From positions 181,075-245,074 of the forward strand of contig MNCI01026213.1 of NCBI GenBank assembly GCA_015680685.1: DNA of 64,000 nt, in the 5' to 3' direction. Shown piece after piece: positions 20,019 through 32,039 of the stretch (position 1 is its first letter; every line of letters starts with the position of its first letter). Under the pieces are notes generated by a model, which worked only from the letters and a program-made list of their open reading frames with translations, searched no databases and was not told the origin of the DNA. The position numbers and the translations under genes were made by a program. The stretch is from Gnetum montanum (Eukaryota > Streptophyta > Gnetopsida > Gnetales > Gnetaceae).

Positions 20019-22975
20019 ATGGAATCCTCACAAATTACCCTGGTAACATTGCCGACCTTTGACTTTGGAACTAAAACGTCAAACCCTGTGACTACTATAG
20101 AGTCCATAACTATCATCGAACAGATAAACCCCCAAGGCCCTACACACTAGTCACTCAGGCTACTAGGTAGAGACCCTACCTATGCAACTCTTATACCTGA
20201 ATAGTATAACTTCATCTATGTCAAGATCCAAGCCAACTTACCCATCGATCATGTAGAGAGAGAAGTAAAGCGAGACTATGAACTTATCCACAAAGGAGGT
20301 CATGAATTCATCCCCTTAGCATTTGAGATAATCCTACTCTCTGAGCACCACCATAAACTCATATCCTAGCTTCTCATGATGAGAAGCCAAGACTTACAGA
20401 CACCTCCGATAGAGCTTCAGGGTGGAGATGAGGAAGACGACTTCGCAGCCCAATTTGAACATGGGGATTCATACCATACTGTCAATCCCCATGCCCATAC
20501 AAACCCATTATTTCAACCTTTCCTAGAAGATACTATATTTCCACCACCAGCTTTTCTACAAGAAGTAGCCATTCCCATTCCCATCTTCTCCAAGTCCAAT
20601 GTTCGATCTAATGTGTCCACTTCCATCATACCTCTACAAATACAATCCCAACAACCTCCACCCTAAACTAATGTAGGATCGACCTCTTGACCTTAAGTGA
20701 TTGGGATGCCTTTGATCATGCTATCTTCAACATTCATCCATTACCTACCTCAAGTGCAAATCCAGCAAGCACCATTGGTCACTTCACAACCTGTGACTAG
20801 GTAGTGGATCCCACTAGTTGATTAGCAAAACCTGTCTACCCATTACAGCATACCACACTCCGTTGTCTCAGCCCCTAATGTCGTCCCACCACAACAAATA
20901 ATATTCCAACAACCTATCTTTCGACAAAAAATGCAACAATCAAATCATTATCAGTTACCATCAACCCAATCCACCAGTTTTCCTACCATCCAAGAGTGGG
21001 AAGATACAAAAAAAAAATGATGCACTCATTAGTAGAAGAATTAAAACGTCTTAAAATTGTGAACACTAAGGAAGTCAAGGTACTAGACTTCTATCAAGAT
21101 GATCCAATTGACCCCTCAGTTCCACTACTAACCTTGCTAAAGGAAGTTTCGTTAGCTCAGCTAACTAAGTACAATGGAGCGGGAGACCCAAATTATTACC
21201 TAGTAACATTCTGAATAGAATGTATATTGCTTCAAGCATGGCCTCATGTAATTCTATGTGTGTTTGTTATGTCCTTAACTGGGAAAGTCCTAGAATGGTA
21301 CTGAGCTTTACCTCATAGCTCCATATCTTCTCTAGAAGACTTGTTGCATCAGTTTGTTACCCATTTCAAATACAATATGAAACTTGAAGCCACATTAGAT
21401 AGCTTGATTCAAATTAAATAAGTACCATTAGATCCAGCACAAAAATTTATCCAAAGGTGGAGTGTGACCCTAGATTAAGTTCACAAGCCTATACCTGAAA
21501 CATATCTACTTACCATCCTTAAGGTGGCTGCAAATGACTTTATTAAATCAAAAATTTACTATTTAAAACCCCGTACCATGAGCCAAGAATTTGTGCAAAT
21601 TAAAGACATAGAAGAGGCTTCACAAACAAGCAATGACCTAGCCTACTCAACCTTTAGGAGCCAACATACTAGGAAAGATAAATGCAAGATGAAGATAGCA
21701 GCAGTGGCTAAGACAACCCGACCTAGCCATCCAAGACAAAAATGAAAACAACCAGCTATCCCAAATGGCTATGAAAGAAATACACCTACCCCTACACCTG
21801 AAACTTTCTCAAATAGGAACACCAACATGGGTCATGCCCGTACATTCAAAAGAAAAGAACCCGCTCAATACACACCTTTGTCCATGAAACCTTCACAATT
21901 TCTCGATAAGATTCTAAAGGCTAGGCTAATAAAACATAAACAAATGTCTCCCCTAGCATCTCAAAAACATGATACATTCTATGAGCTAGCCAAAAACCAT
22001 CCTTAGCAACAGCTAATGAACCACCCATTCCAAGAGGTTTTAGGTTGGATAGGTTTTGCGAGTATCATCAATGACCCGATCATGGAACTAATTACTATTT
22101 CACCTTGAAATAGGATATACAACACATGATTGATAGGGGTGAAGTAGTATTCAATGAGGCAAACCTAGTAAGACCTCAAAACCAGCCCATGGGGGGCTAC
22201 AAGGATCCTCTCAATGCTCGTGAAGCACCATATGTGATTAATACTATCCACGTGGAGAGTAGACAAGATGTCCCACAAAAATCTTTTGTGATTTGTAGAC
22301 CTTCAGAAAACACACCTACCCCAACATCTCCTTGAACCCCTTTCACCATACATGCATCTTAGGCACCACAAAAACAATTCGTTATCCACATACCTCATTC
22401 TATCGCCACGATGACCATACGGTCTGAAAATCGACCCATTCCTTTTGTGACCCCGGTGCCAAAACACCCTAGCACACAATCAACCTATACTCCCTCACGA
22501 CCTTTGCGAGAATGTCTTGCTGATAGGTTAACAAAAGAGCATATGGAAAGAGAAAACTATAGGCACAAATTAGGACCACCAAAGCCTACACCGCTAAACG
22601 TTGTTCCTATGGGTCCATTTGTTAATGCACCTAGTACGAGTCATCAAAACAAGGATTACATCATGGGTTGTGTCCCAAACCCAGCACCCTTAATAACTAA
22701 CGCAAAAATTCCTCCACGGAAATACAAATGCTGGGTCAAATGGACCAAGTATTCACTAATAAAGGTGTTCCAAATAGTAAAGACCTAGCAAGCGCATTAA
22801 CCCAGGCCACACAAGCCTTAAAACGAAAGAATACTTCTTTAAATTTGTATGACCTAGTAATGACTTTATTAGTACATCGGGAAGCTCTTGTAAAGATGAT
22901 GACCTCGATCCCTATTAGTGAGGACCTTCCTATAGATGAACCATCCATTTATGCAGTATTGTCCCCACAACTTTA
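20019..22975 (+). pseudogene. Element E gag, degraded
   Basis: Starts at ATG 20019-20021 (MESSQITLVTLPTFDFGT), first in the frame after the leader. A Pro/Gln-rich N-terminal part runs to about 20990. The gag core lies near 21160-21400: LTKYNGAGDPNYYLVTF, then VLEWYxALPHSSISSLEDLLHQFVTHFKYN-like spacing (a TGA interrupts). MSQEFVQIKDIEEASQTSNDLAY at 21578 and PAQYTPLSMKPSQFLDKIL at 21866 match element K. A degenerate C/H motif near 22050-22110 (RFCEYHQ...DHGTNYY) stands where Tat gags have their knuckle. MIDRGEVVFNEANLV and APYVINTIHV follow at 22126-22250. Frame changes occur near 20990, 22120 and 22720. Confidence 0.8.
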
Positions 22976-23039
22976 GGAATCAAAGACCACATCCCTAGAG
23001 TTTTGTGCTAAGGACATTAAGCTAGATGAGAAAACATGA

Positions 23040-23569
23040 GAAGTTACCACAACCCCTAGTTCATCATGATATAGGTTGATCATTTCAAGATATGTAGGGT
23101 GCATGTTAATGATGATGTGGCCACAAATGTAATATCTTTTCTTATCATCAAAAAACTGGGGTTTATTGAACAAATACAGCCCATGACAACCTCTTTCTTG
23201 AAATCCTCTAGTGGTTCCCGTGTTGAAGTGAAAGGCATGATTACCTTAGATTTCATAGCTGGGAACCAATTCCCCACATCAGTTGAATTCATAGTGGTTG
23301 ATGAAATGCCTAGGTCTAATTTGACCCTAGGACATCCCTGGCTAGCTCAACTTAAAGTTGTATCCTCACCAATCCATCAGGAGATCCACCTACCTTACAA
23401 GGGTGGTGAAATCATCATACATGGAGATATGACTGTATCGATCACTTCCTCACATCCTAAGGTAGGTCAAGAGTCAAAAATTGAGTTCGTTGAGCCTAAG
23501 AAAGAAACTATGAACATACATCAAGACATGAACCGAACGTTAAATCACAATCCTACTAGGATTAAATAA
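23040..23569 (+). pseudogene. Element E protease
   Basis: Reads HVNDDVATNVISFLIIKKLG (usual HVNDGAATNV; the Gly and Ala of the active-site loop are changed), then VEVKGMITLDFIAGNQF, TSVEFIVVDEM and LTLGHPWLAQLKVVSSPIHQEI, the LGRPWL block with Arg replaced by His. Element K has the same domain with DGAA kept. It would be the retropepsin that processes gag-pol. The frame stays open to the stop at 23567-23569; the C-terminal extension runs on to about 23730 with TAA/TAG stops. Confidence 0.8.
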
Positions 23570-23741
23570 ACACAAGAAGATGCAAACATAGGAGCCATTC
23601 CTACTAATGTCTTCTGGTCAAAACTACCCTTTGACATCACCGATGAAGGGGAGGATGAGTATAAAATCATACCCACATGCCCAACCCCACACGTTAAGCT
23701 ACAAAAAATCAAGAGGCAACTAAACAACTAGAATGAAATCA

Positions 23742-23878
23742 CCACATGCCCGAAATGATGTTAAACTACCACATGTCCCAAATGACGTTAAACTAACACA
23801 TGTATAATATGACGTTAAACTACCACATGTCCGAAAAGACATTAAACTACCACATGTCTATAATGATGGTAAACTAGC
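23742..23878. repeat. Tandem repeat, 27-bp unit, five copies (left side of gene D)
   Basis: Units have the form CACATGTCC-n-AAATGACGTTAAACTAC. The core ATGACnTTAAACTA is also the core of the 38-bp repeat after integrase (35682-36045). Single copies of the core go on to about 24050. Confidence 0.85.
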
Positions 23879-24391
23879 CACGGTCAGAAATAACTGGTTC
23901 CTTTTAAAAGTTTCCTAAAATGGTTATTGCTTTTGGCCCACTATGGCATAAAATTGGTAACCTTTCTTTCTTAGCAACAGAAAAAAATAGTCCACTATGA
24001 CTTTAAACTGATCTGAATAGCCAGAAATGGCTTTAAACTAGGATTCAATACATTGCAAAGCTTACAAACATTCACCACGTTATGTCAAATTTGAGTTTAA
24101 ATGATACAAGTTGCAGTCTAGATTTATGTCTTATTGTTGCTTTCTTCTTTTGCAAGAATTGATTTACGTTTTTTTTCCACCATCTTACATTTAGTTACAC
24201 GCATATGTTCATGATAATATTGGAAAAAAGCAAATAAAAGAGAAAACATATAAAATAAAAAAAATGATACATCAATATGGTAGAAAAATTTCAACATATT
24301 AAGCCATAACTAGGTCCATGTCATTACATTTGTCAACCATACATTTCCATCAAACATTCAAAAAAATCAAAAGACATCTAATAACTAAAAT
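23879..24391. other. Non-coding, between protease tail repeats and the 3' end of gene D
   Basis: Holds further decayed ATGAC...TTAAACT words (23995-24050) and AT-rich sequence downstream of the gene D stop codon, on the minus strand. No polyadenylation site can be assigned with confidence. Confidence 0.5.
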
Positions 24392-27300
24392 CTAATTAAC
24401 AATAAACTCAGGGAGGGGGTTGCTCCCCAATATCTCTTCATCATCTGCCTTTGCTCCACTGGGGCCAGATCCATCATTAACATGTCCCTATAGTAGAAAA
24501 TAGAAAAACAAAATAAACAAGGTAAGAGTAGTAAGGCAAATCATAAACACAAAAATTAGGAAAAAAATAACACTCACAAGTGTGGAGGGCCCTAAGTTGG
24601 CCTCCAAATGCCGTAGAATCTCTGCCTCAGGCATATTTTCCCAATCCTCCTCCAAGCCAAGATCAATGCCAGCCAAGGTTTTACCCTTGTCCACTAAGGT
24701 TCAGGAAGGATGCTCAAGAGAGAACATGCCTGTAGAAGCCTCCCCGACGGTCATGGTAATCATCCTCTCAGTAGATCCTTCCACCTCGGTGCACTCGGTG
24801 AACCTGTCATAAGAAGAACATAAGCCTAATCCATCGATGAACATCTCCATCCGACCATGTTCAATTGACTCTTCCTTCAACCATTTCTTGTATTGATGCT
24901 TGTGGTCCTTTTGGTCTTAGCCCCACTTCCGTACCTTAGCTGCAAAGGACTTCCAATCATGACACTTTTTGTTCAGCAAATCTATTTGTGGCCTTTGCTC
25001 AGCCAAATCCCTTGTAGCTTGCACCTTGCTATTCAAAATCGTCCAGTAGTGTGCATAGGTGATTTCAGAAGTGTGCAAAGTGCTATCGCCATATAGCATG
25101 GAAGTAGCAAGTTCGTAACGGGACTGGAGATCCCTATTCTTCTCTCTCTTCTTTGCTAGTGATTCTTTCAATGAATGCACCTTGTCCCATAAGTACTCAA
25201 CTAAGCACCTACAAGTCCAAAGCAACTTGGTGTTTTGTGGTCGATTGGTGTAAGGCAAGTTGGGGAGGTCACTTTGATTAGAACATGTGTTCCTGATACC
25301 TTTGCCCAAGATGCATGTGCCTCAAAAGTCTTAGCATCTACCTTTGATTCCAAAAATAATCAAAATAATTAAGAAAAACTCATGAAAATTAAAAGGTACA
25401 AAGACATAGATTGCACTGAAAGCAACATACCGAAAAGTCCTTTGCCATTTAATTGGGGCAGAACCCCAAGTTGCAAACATCCATCCAAGAAGCCATCAAG
25501 GACATCTCTTTCATCAGTGGGTTTCCTGAGTGCATCCATAGCCTCTGCAAGCTTTGTCTCCATGATGTTTGTCACATCTTCCTCTTGCGAGGTGGGAGTT
25601 TCTTCAATTGTTTCTTCTCTTTCCTTCGCTTCTTCTTTAGGCCCTGTGATAGTCACTTTGGGATTAGCCATTGGGGCCAAAGCCTCTCTTTCTCCCTCAC
25701 GACCTTCCGCTGATAATTCCAGAATCTTAGAGTTAGTATAACATAGTGTATATAATGCATAAGTCAAAATAGCAAACAAAAAATAATAATAACAATAAAT
25801 ACACAACAATACAATAAGATACTTACCCTCCATTAGTAGTACGAAACAAATCTTCTTTACTCTTGGTGGTATCACATCTGGGGCAGGCTCCCTTTGACGC
25901 TCTTTCCTCTTCACCTTCATCTTAGACTTTCCAACGATCTCACCAATCAAACGTTTAGCCCTTTTCACAGATGTGCACATCCTAGGTGGTTCCGATCCTA
26001 GGATATCATGGGAATGATGGGAATGGCTAGCCACACCTCTAATAGTAACTAATACAGATTCCTCAATTTCTTCTAGTGAATCCTGGGATTTGGTGGTGCT
26101 AAATAGGTGACAAACCCAAGGATAGGACAATTGTAAATAGTCCTTCAAAACATACCGGTTATCATCGTAGATCACTAAGAACTCAGCAAACCTATGTAAA
26201 TACCCCACAAAGAAGGAAAATATGAAATGGGATTTGGCATGGGTGTTTGAAAGTAACCTGATGATCTCCCCATGAAAACCAGACATAAGAAACTGGGCCC
26301 AATTGTAGCGTTTAGGGAATGCCCTTGCCCAGAAGAGAGGATATATAAAGTTCACCTCCACTGATTGGGTGTCATCTTACATGGAAAAACCTTTGTGACC
26401 TCGAGATACACCAAACTATTCCTCTAGCTCTTTTATAACCTGGTCCTCCTTGGTTTCTTTATCTATGGCCATTGTGGCACCATCAATGGGCATGCCAAAA
26501 AGGTTAGAAATGAATTTAGTGGTCAAGTGGAAAAATACCTTGACCCCTTGGACCTGCATGCTAAAATAGGAAGCATCACCATTGAAAGAATCAATAATGG
26601 TGACCATCTTAGTAGCCGGAATGCTTGGAGTCAAAGTTGAAAACAAGTCCATTAGACCTGCCCAGGTAAGGCAACTAATGATCAACTTATAAGCTCCCCT
26701 TCGCAACCACTTATGTGATTGCTTCACCTCCCCAAATTTCATAAAGAGGGTGGCCTCAATATGCCCTATTATAATAGTGATTTCTTTGGGAGTGATGGCT
26801 ACTATAAAAAGAAAACATAGAACAAAAAGTCAAAAACATGGTACACAATAATGTAGCCAAAAAAGAAGAAAATGGAGTCTAGAGTGTGGTCATTTACCAT
26901 CAGTAAGTGTCATAGGTAGGGTAGGTGCAGGATCGATTCTTTGAGGAAAGATCAGCCCATTGGAAGACCATTCCTCATGTAACCAACCTCGAGCTTGGAA
27001 ATGCTCAAAGGCTCTTGAAAATTGCCTATGGAAGTCAATGAGGGTCATCTTTGTCTAGTCCAATATTGCAGCATGAAGAATGGGGCCCATCATAAATGTG
27101 TCTAGCGTTGTGCATGTTAAGGAAAGACCACCATCATCATCATGCATCCCATGCTCATCAAAACAGGGCCTACATGAGAAAACAACATTTACATTTAGAT
27201 GATGACATAAAATTTAAAACGAAATCATAAGTAAAAGTAAAATATAAGGGAGCACACTTATCCACTCTATATACTATTCCAGGTGGGTTCTAGAATAGAG

Positions 27301-29081
27301 TGTGCACACAGAGAGCTAGGAAAAGTGTGTTGCTACTATTGTAATGACTACACGTAGGCAACTCCCACACACGAGTCAAGGGATGTGTAGACCTAGGACC
27401 TTCAGCAGGGCCTCCTGCAACCTTGAAAACTCCTTTGTCAATATCAATAACAAAGGCAAGCATGCCTTGTGTGGACCCGAGCAACACTATCTCAATGATA
27501 TAACCAGCCAGTTGTTCACTTAAGTGAGATCATATAACCATACCAAAATATTACAGGATGAAGGTAAAAATGAACTAACACCGAGGTGAAACCATATCAC
27601 ATGGGGCCCGATGTGTAGGTCATAAGGGGGTGCTTCGGTCCAAAAGGGTCAAACCAAGCAAGTACACCAACAAGATCAACCACCAAAAGAGAAGATTTGG
27701 GTCCCCTGCACATGACCAAAACATTAGGTAAGTGAAAACTCTAAGTGCTAACAATAGGCAAAAACCATATAAACCAAAAAAAATCACATAAAAAAATACT
27801 TTCAATGCTTAGCTCCACCCCATGAGACAAGGACACTAACATCTATTTAGTGTATTTGAGGCTTACTGGGGTACATGGAAATCGATTTCACCATAAATCC
27901 ATGTTTAAATCATCATTCTTAGAAAAATAATAAACAATATAAATTTAGAAATTAGTGAACATCTTGACAATCACTTTTACATTTTCAAGCAAGGAAAACT
28001 TGACACTCACACCACAACCTCCCAAAGGCAACTCACACTAGAAGGTTATTCTAGCAAAGTCACGTAAACCTCCTTCAACACTCATGATAGGTGCTTATAA
28101 TCGCTGCCCAAAACCTAGCAATCATGTAGCTACCAATGGAGAAATGAGAAAGAGAATAGTCCTTCTCCAAATAAGTCATGTTGGGCCCTCCAAACAAGTC
28201 ACTCTTGGCTCCCCAACTGAGTCACACTACGCTCCCCAACCAAGTCACGCTGGGCTTTTCCAAAAATTCAAAATTTGGCCATCATGCGGTCTTTCCAAAA
28301 ATTCAAAATTCGGTAGTCATTCTACCCTTCAAAAAATCAAAATTTGGCCATCACGCTGCCTTTCCAAAAATTCAAAAATATGTAATCATGCTAAAATGTG
28401 CAGTCATGCTAAAATGTGCAGTCATGCTAAAATGTGCAGTCATGCTACCCCTTCGAAAGTGAAAATTTTGTAGTTATGTTACCCTCCAATGTTGAAAACT
28501 TTTGCAACTCACGCTGCCAAAGAGGGCAAGATACTCATGATGCCAAGAAGATAGAATGAGAAACCCCAGCTCACACTAGCCTCCCCATGGTAGTCACATT
28601 GTAGGAGGCCCTAAAATCAAAGAAACAAGAAGGGAAAGGCCCAAAACCCTACGGCCCACATCCATGCTGCCAAGAAGGCTGAAAACCCTGTGGCCCAGGA
28701 CTCCAAGAACAAAAAAAAACTTGTAGCTCACGCTGCATGCAGCCAAGCCCCAAAAATTCATAGTTCACAATGCCCTGTCTCCCTGGTCAAAAATCAAAAA
28801 TTCACAGCTCACGTTGTCCCTGCCTTAAGCCCAAAAATGAAAATCCCAGAAATATGAGAAAATCCCAAAATCATAGCCAAAGTTCTACCCTAGGTAACAC
28901 TTTGCAAAATATCAGAGAAAAATAGGGAGAGAAGAATTTACCTGTGCAAGGCCTTCTTCCACGTCGAAATCCTAGCTTGGGGGAGATGTTGGAGGAGCTC
29001 TTCACTCTCCTCCACAAATGCCAGAGTTTCCTACTTCTTTCCCTTGCCCTTGCATGCCTTTCCTCTACCCTTGTCTTTTAT
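24392..29081 (-). pseudogene. Gene D: nine-exon antisense gene inside element E
   Basis: Minus-strand exons: 29081-28942, 27865-27800, 27705-27582, 27490-27258, 27169-26898, 26801-25827, 25709-25431, 25329-24578, 24487-24392. Every predicted intron has GT...AG ends (for example TGATG|GTAAATG, GGAGG|GTAAGTAT, acceptors TTTTTATAG, CTACTATAG). Exon phases agree throughout, and the lengths sum to 2937 nt = 979 codons including the stop. About eleven in-frame stops are each one C-to-T step from CAG, CAA or CGA, and the presumed start codon reads ATA. The product would be mostly soluble: a central 325-codon exon 6 with TPSIPATKMVTIIDSFNGD and FHLTTKFISNLFGMP, an acidic Lys/Glu-rich exon 7 and a probably helical exon 8. 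It weakly resembles the accessory proteins of J and BC in length and in a FSAQAISKVLNLP-like segment. Function unknown; exon 1 and the exon 4 acceptor are least certain. Confidence 0.75.
28180..28460. repeat. Imperfect repeats in the first intron of gene D, including an 18-bp tandem
   Basis: A block CTTTCCAAAAATTCAAAAT...CCATCACGCTG recurs three to four times (28253-28385). It is followed by three and a half copies of the 18-mer ATGCTAAAATGTGCAGTC (28387-28445). Open frames seen here are products of the repeat. Confidence 0.85.
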
Positions 29082-29222
29082 GGTTACGCTGACGCTGACG
29101 CTAATGCCTTGGCTCACGCTACACGCTATAGGTAGGTCACACTGTTGTTCAAATTTCCAGCAACTCACACTAATAGAAATGAGGCCTTCTACTTCAAAAA
29201 TTTCCTTTTCTACCCCCCCCCC

Positions 29223-29223
29223 N
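29223..29223. other. Single ambiguous base after a C run
   Basis: One N follows a run of ten C, probably an uncertain homopolymer length. It lies upstream of the presumed start of gene D. Confidence 0.9.
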
Positions 29224-29340
29224 TTAATAATGATAGATAAATAAACATATATAAACATTTGGAAATGGCATAAAATTCATAAAACTTTAAAATCCCCATG
29301 ACCTTATTGTTCACTCAAAAATCTAAATTTAAAAATGTAG

Positions 29341-29490
29341 AATTTAAAAGTCAAAAATTTAAAATTTTAAAAATTTAAAAATTTAAAAATAGTGCATATA
29401 CTCAATCCAAATGAAAAGTCAACATGTGGCTTGGTACAACCTTAAACTGCCATGTGGCCAAGTATGACCTTAAACTACCATGACTACAAT
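29341..29490. repeat. AAATTTAAA-type low complexity and ATGAC/TTAAACTA words (right side of gene D)
   Basis: 29341-29390 is a run of TTTAAAAATTTAAA words. At 29415-29485 three copies of a CATGTGGC...CCTTAAACTGCC/TGACCTTAAACTACC word carry the same core as the repeats left of gene D and after integrase. Confidence 0.65.
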
Positions 29491-29559
29491 TGCATCTCTG
29501 AATTTTTGTCAGTACATAGTTTGCTTCTATTTAGTAACTCCTTTGCCAAGAGGGTGTCT

Positions 29560-30835
29560 CTTACTTTGTTCTCATTTTAAACTGGCAGGAGCAAGACATG
29601 ACCACCAAGAATATCCTCTCAACAGACCATATGGGGAGGTAGAAAGAGCAATCAACCCAAAATCCTTGGATTTAAATCCATGCACCTATACCAATTTAAT
29701 AGCCTCCACTCAAGAAAATTCAGATTAGCATAAAAATATGACTAAAAATCTAGATCTAGAAGTTGATAATATCACTGAAGATCCTCTAGTTGAAATCCCC
29801 GTTACCACGGTCAATAGCGAAACTAGAACATTGATATTAAGTGCCTTAATAGACTCGCAACTTGTAGGTGACATCACTCAAGTATTAAAAGATAAAATAA
29901 AAACGTTTGCATGGTCATATACTAACATGCTAGGACTAGATCCCCGAATAATCCAACACAACATTATTCTTGATGAAAAAATTAAGTCAGTGAAGCAAAA
30001 ATCAAGGAAGGTTAGACTCGAGGTTGCATTGGCCATCGGTGCTGAAATCACAAAGCTCTATCAAGCTGGTTTCATCCAGGCTATTGACTATTCTGATTGG
30101 GTATCAAACATTGTTGTAGTCCCCAAAAAGAATGGTAGTATACGCATATGCATTGACTTCCATGATCTCAACACAACCACTATAAAGGACGATTTCCCAT
30201 TACCTAGCATTGATCAACTTATTGACACAACTGATGGGCATGCACTATTATCCTTTATGGATGGATTTTAGGGATACAACCAAATAAAAATCAACCTAGA
30301 ACATTAACTCAGAACAACTTTCGTGACACCCTGGCATACATTTTGTTATATAATGATGCCATTTGGCCTTAAAATGCAGGAGATACATATCAACGACCAA
30401 TGACATATACATTTAGTGATTACATGCTCAATTTGCTCAATGATTATGTTGACGATATCACGGTCAAATCTAAAATAACAGAATAGCATGCAAAAGATCT
30501 GGACTTAGTGCTTAAACATTGTCTCAAATATGACCTTAGAGTCAATCCAAAGAAGTGTGTCTTTGATGTCAAAATAGGAAAGATGCTTGGTTTCGTAGTC
30601 TCTAAAACAGGAATACAGGTAGACCCTGATAAAGTTAAGGCAATAACTAATATGCAACCGCCAAAGAAACTTACCAAATTACATGTTCCTCAAGGTAGGC
30701 TACAATTCATTAGACGCTCTATCGAGAGGTTGACAAATAAGTTGAGACCTATGCAGCACCTATTACAGAAAAATGTGCATTTCAAATGGACCCAACAATG
30801 TTAAGAAGCATTTGAGAACATAAAGCAAGAGTTAG
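29560..30835 (+). pseudogene. Element E reverse transcriptase
   Basis: The frame opens after a plausible splice acceptor (CTGGCAG at about 29583-29589). RT motifs in order: IDYSDWVSNIVVVPKKNGSIRICIDFHDLN, DDFPLPSIDQLID, LLSFMDGFxGYNQI (the F-x-D box with its Asp kept), TTFVTPWHTFCYIMMPFGL, NDYVDDITVKS (intact YVDD, about 30442-30474), VNPKKCVFDVKIGKMLGFVVS (the FLGF box) and IQVDPDKVKAI. The connection domain has QFIRRSIERLTNKLRPM. Several TAG/TAA stops and a frame change near 30290-30500 break it. The order and motifs are those of Tat-type RT. Confidence 0.85.
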
Positions 30836-31240
30836 CCCAACTGCCAACCATTTATTCCCCGTAAGGTGATAAACCCTTTTACATCTACCTTGAAACTTCC
30901 AATTCCTCCATTGCATTGATGCTTTGTCAAAAACATCAAGATGAAGCTGAGATCCTTCTATATTATCTAAGCCACACTTTAATTGCCTATGAACAACGAT
31001 ACAAAGATGTAGAGAAATCATGCCTTGCCCTTGTTTTCACCTTGAAGAAATGGTGGCATTATCTCTTCTGCAATCAAGTTTACATTATTTGCAAAGATAA
31101 TGTACTCCAAGCTATCACTAACAATATCTACGAGTTGATTAGGATAGCTAGGTGGAAAGAAATGATCATGGATTTTGACTTACACTATGTTTCTCAATCT
31201 TCGACAAAAGGTCAAGTAATAGTCACACAATTAGCCATCT
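30836..31240 (+). pseudogene. Element E RNase H (first)
   Basis: Reads FYIYLETSNSSIALMLCQ (the usual L-x-V/S start; its catalytic Asp position is not conserved), YYLSHTLIAYEQRYKDVEKSCLALVFTLKKWWHYL (catalytic Glu in EKSCLAL), VYIICKDNVLQAI (the usual TDHxPL/ SKxDPLKY motif) and RIARWKEMIMDFDLHYVSQSSTKGQVIVTQLA, where QxIADxLA is expected. The gypsy-type RNase H that joins RT in Tat pol. Confidence 0.8.
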
Positions 31241-31299
31241 CGCTAATACATGATCAAGCAATAGTCAGCCTTGAATTCCATGATGAGAATATTAACAGT

Positions 31300-31890
31300 A
31301 TAGACACCATGCCTAACAACTACGAGGCAATCCTCTATTTCGATGGAGCTTCAACCTCTCAAGGAGGGAGTGCTACGACCATTTTGACATACCCATCTAG
31401 AGAAATCTAGCCCTTCGCCTATCGATTAACCTTTCCTTGTACCAATAATGTGGTAGAATATGAAGGTCTTCTTAGAGGTCTTCAAGCAGTGTTGACTTCG
31501 GAAATTTCATGACTTGTAGTTCAAGGAGATTCACAATTAGTCATTAATCAAGTCATTGAGGTTTACGCATGTAAGGCTCTCCATTTGCAACCATAGTGTG
31601 ATTTAACCAAACATCTACTAAGAAAACTAGTAGAAACCGATATACAACATGTTCCTAGAAGCAAAAACACAATTACCAATGCACTTGCTACACTAGCCTT
31701 AAACATGACACCCGAAATGTTCCATGCGTTGCCTAGCTCTATAATAAGTTGTGCCGAACCTATAATTAACACTCTTGATGAAATTCCTAGATCATCCTTT
31801 AGCACAATGAAAACACCAAAAAAGTTTGGCCTAGCACTTTCAGACAAGATTCAAGTTAAGTCATGCAACTGCCCAAGCATGAGTACACAT
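31300..31890 (+). pseudogene. Element E second RNase H (Tat-type) and linker
   Basis: Reads AILYFDGASTSQGGSATTIL (catalytic Asp), a TAG, TNNVVEYEGLLRGLQA (catalytic Glu), VQGDSQLVINQV (catalytic Asp) and DIQHVPRSKNTITNALATLAL, with the last Asp of ADALA changed to Asn. This additional RNase H placed before integrase defines the Tat group. The linker MTPEMFHALPSSII onward continues to about 31880 and is then cut by an inserted LTR; the integrase resumes at 34421. Confidence 0.85.
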
Positions 31891-32039
31891 GATCAAACTT
31901 GGAGGCCTCCGAAACAGCCCTCGATGCTTCACAATTCAACAGGCGAGGTTCCCCTTGGGGCCCACAGGTGACTACACCAACTTTTACCATCCAAAATCAA
32001 ATGTTTTAGGCTCAAAATGTTGGGTTTTGGTTAAGTACA

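Noticed and set aside
25382-25741. A 119-residue plus-strand frame, Ser/Pro-rich
   Set aside because: Shadow of exon 7 of the antisense gene D, whose phases and splice sites fit the minus strand.
28084-28473. Frame with repeated HAKMCS and FPKIQ units
   Set aside because: Product of the 18-bp and CTTTCCAAAAATTC repeats in the first intron of gene D.
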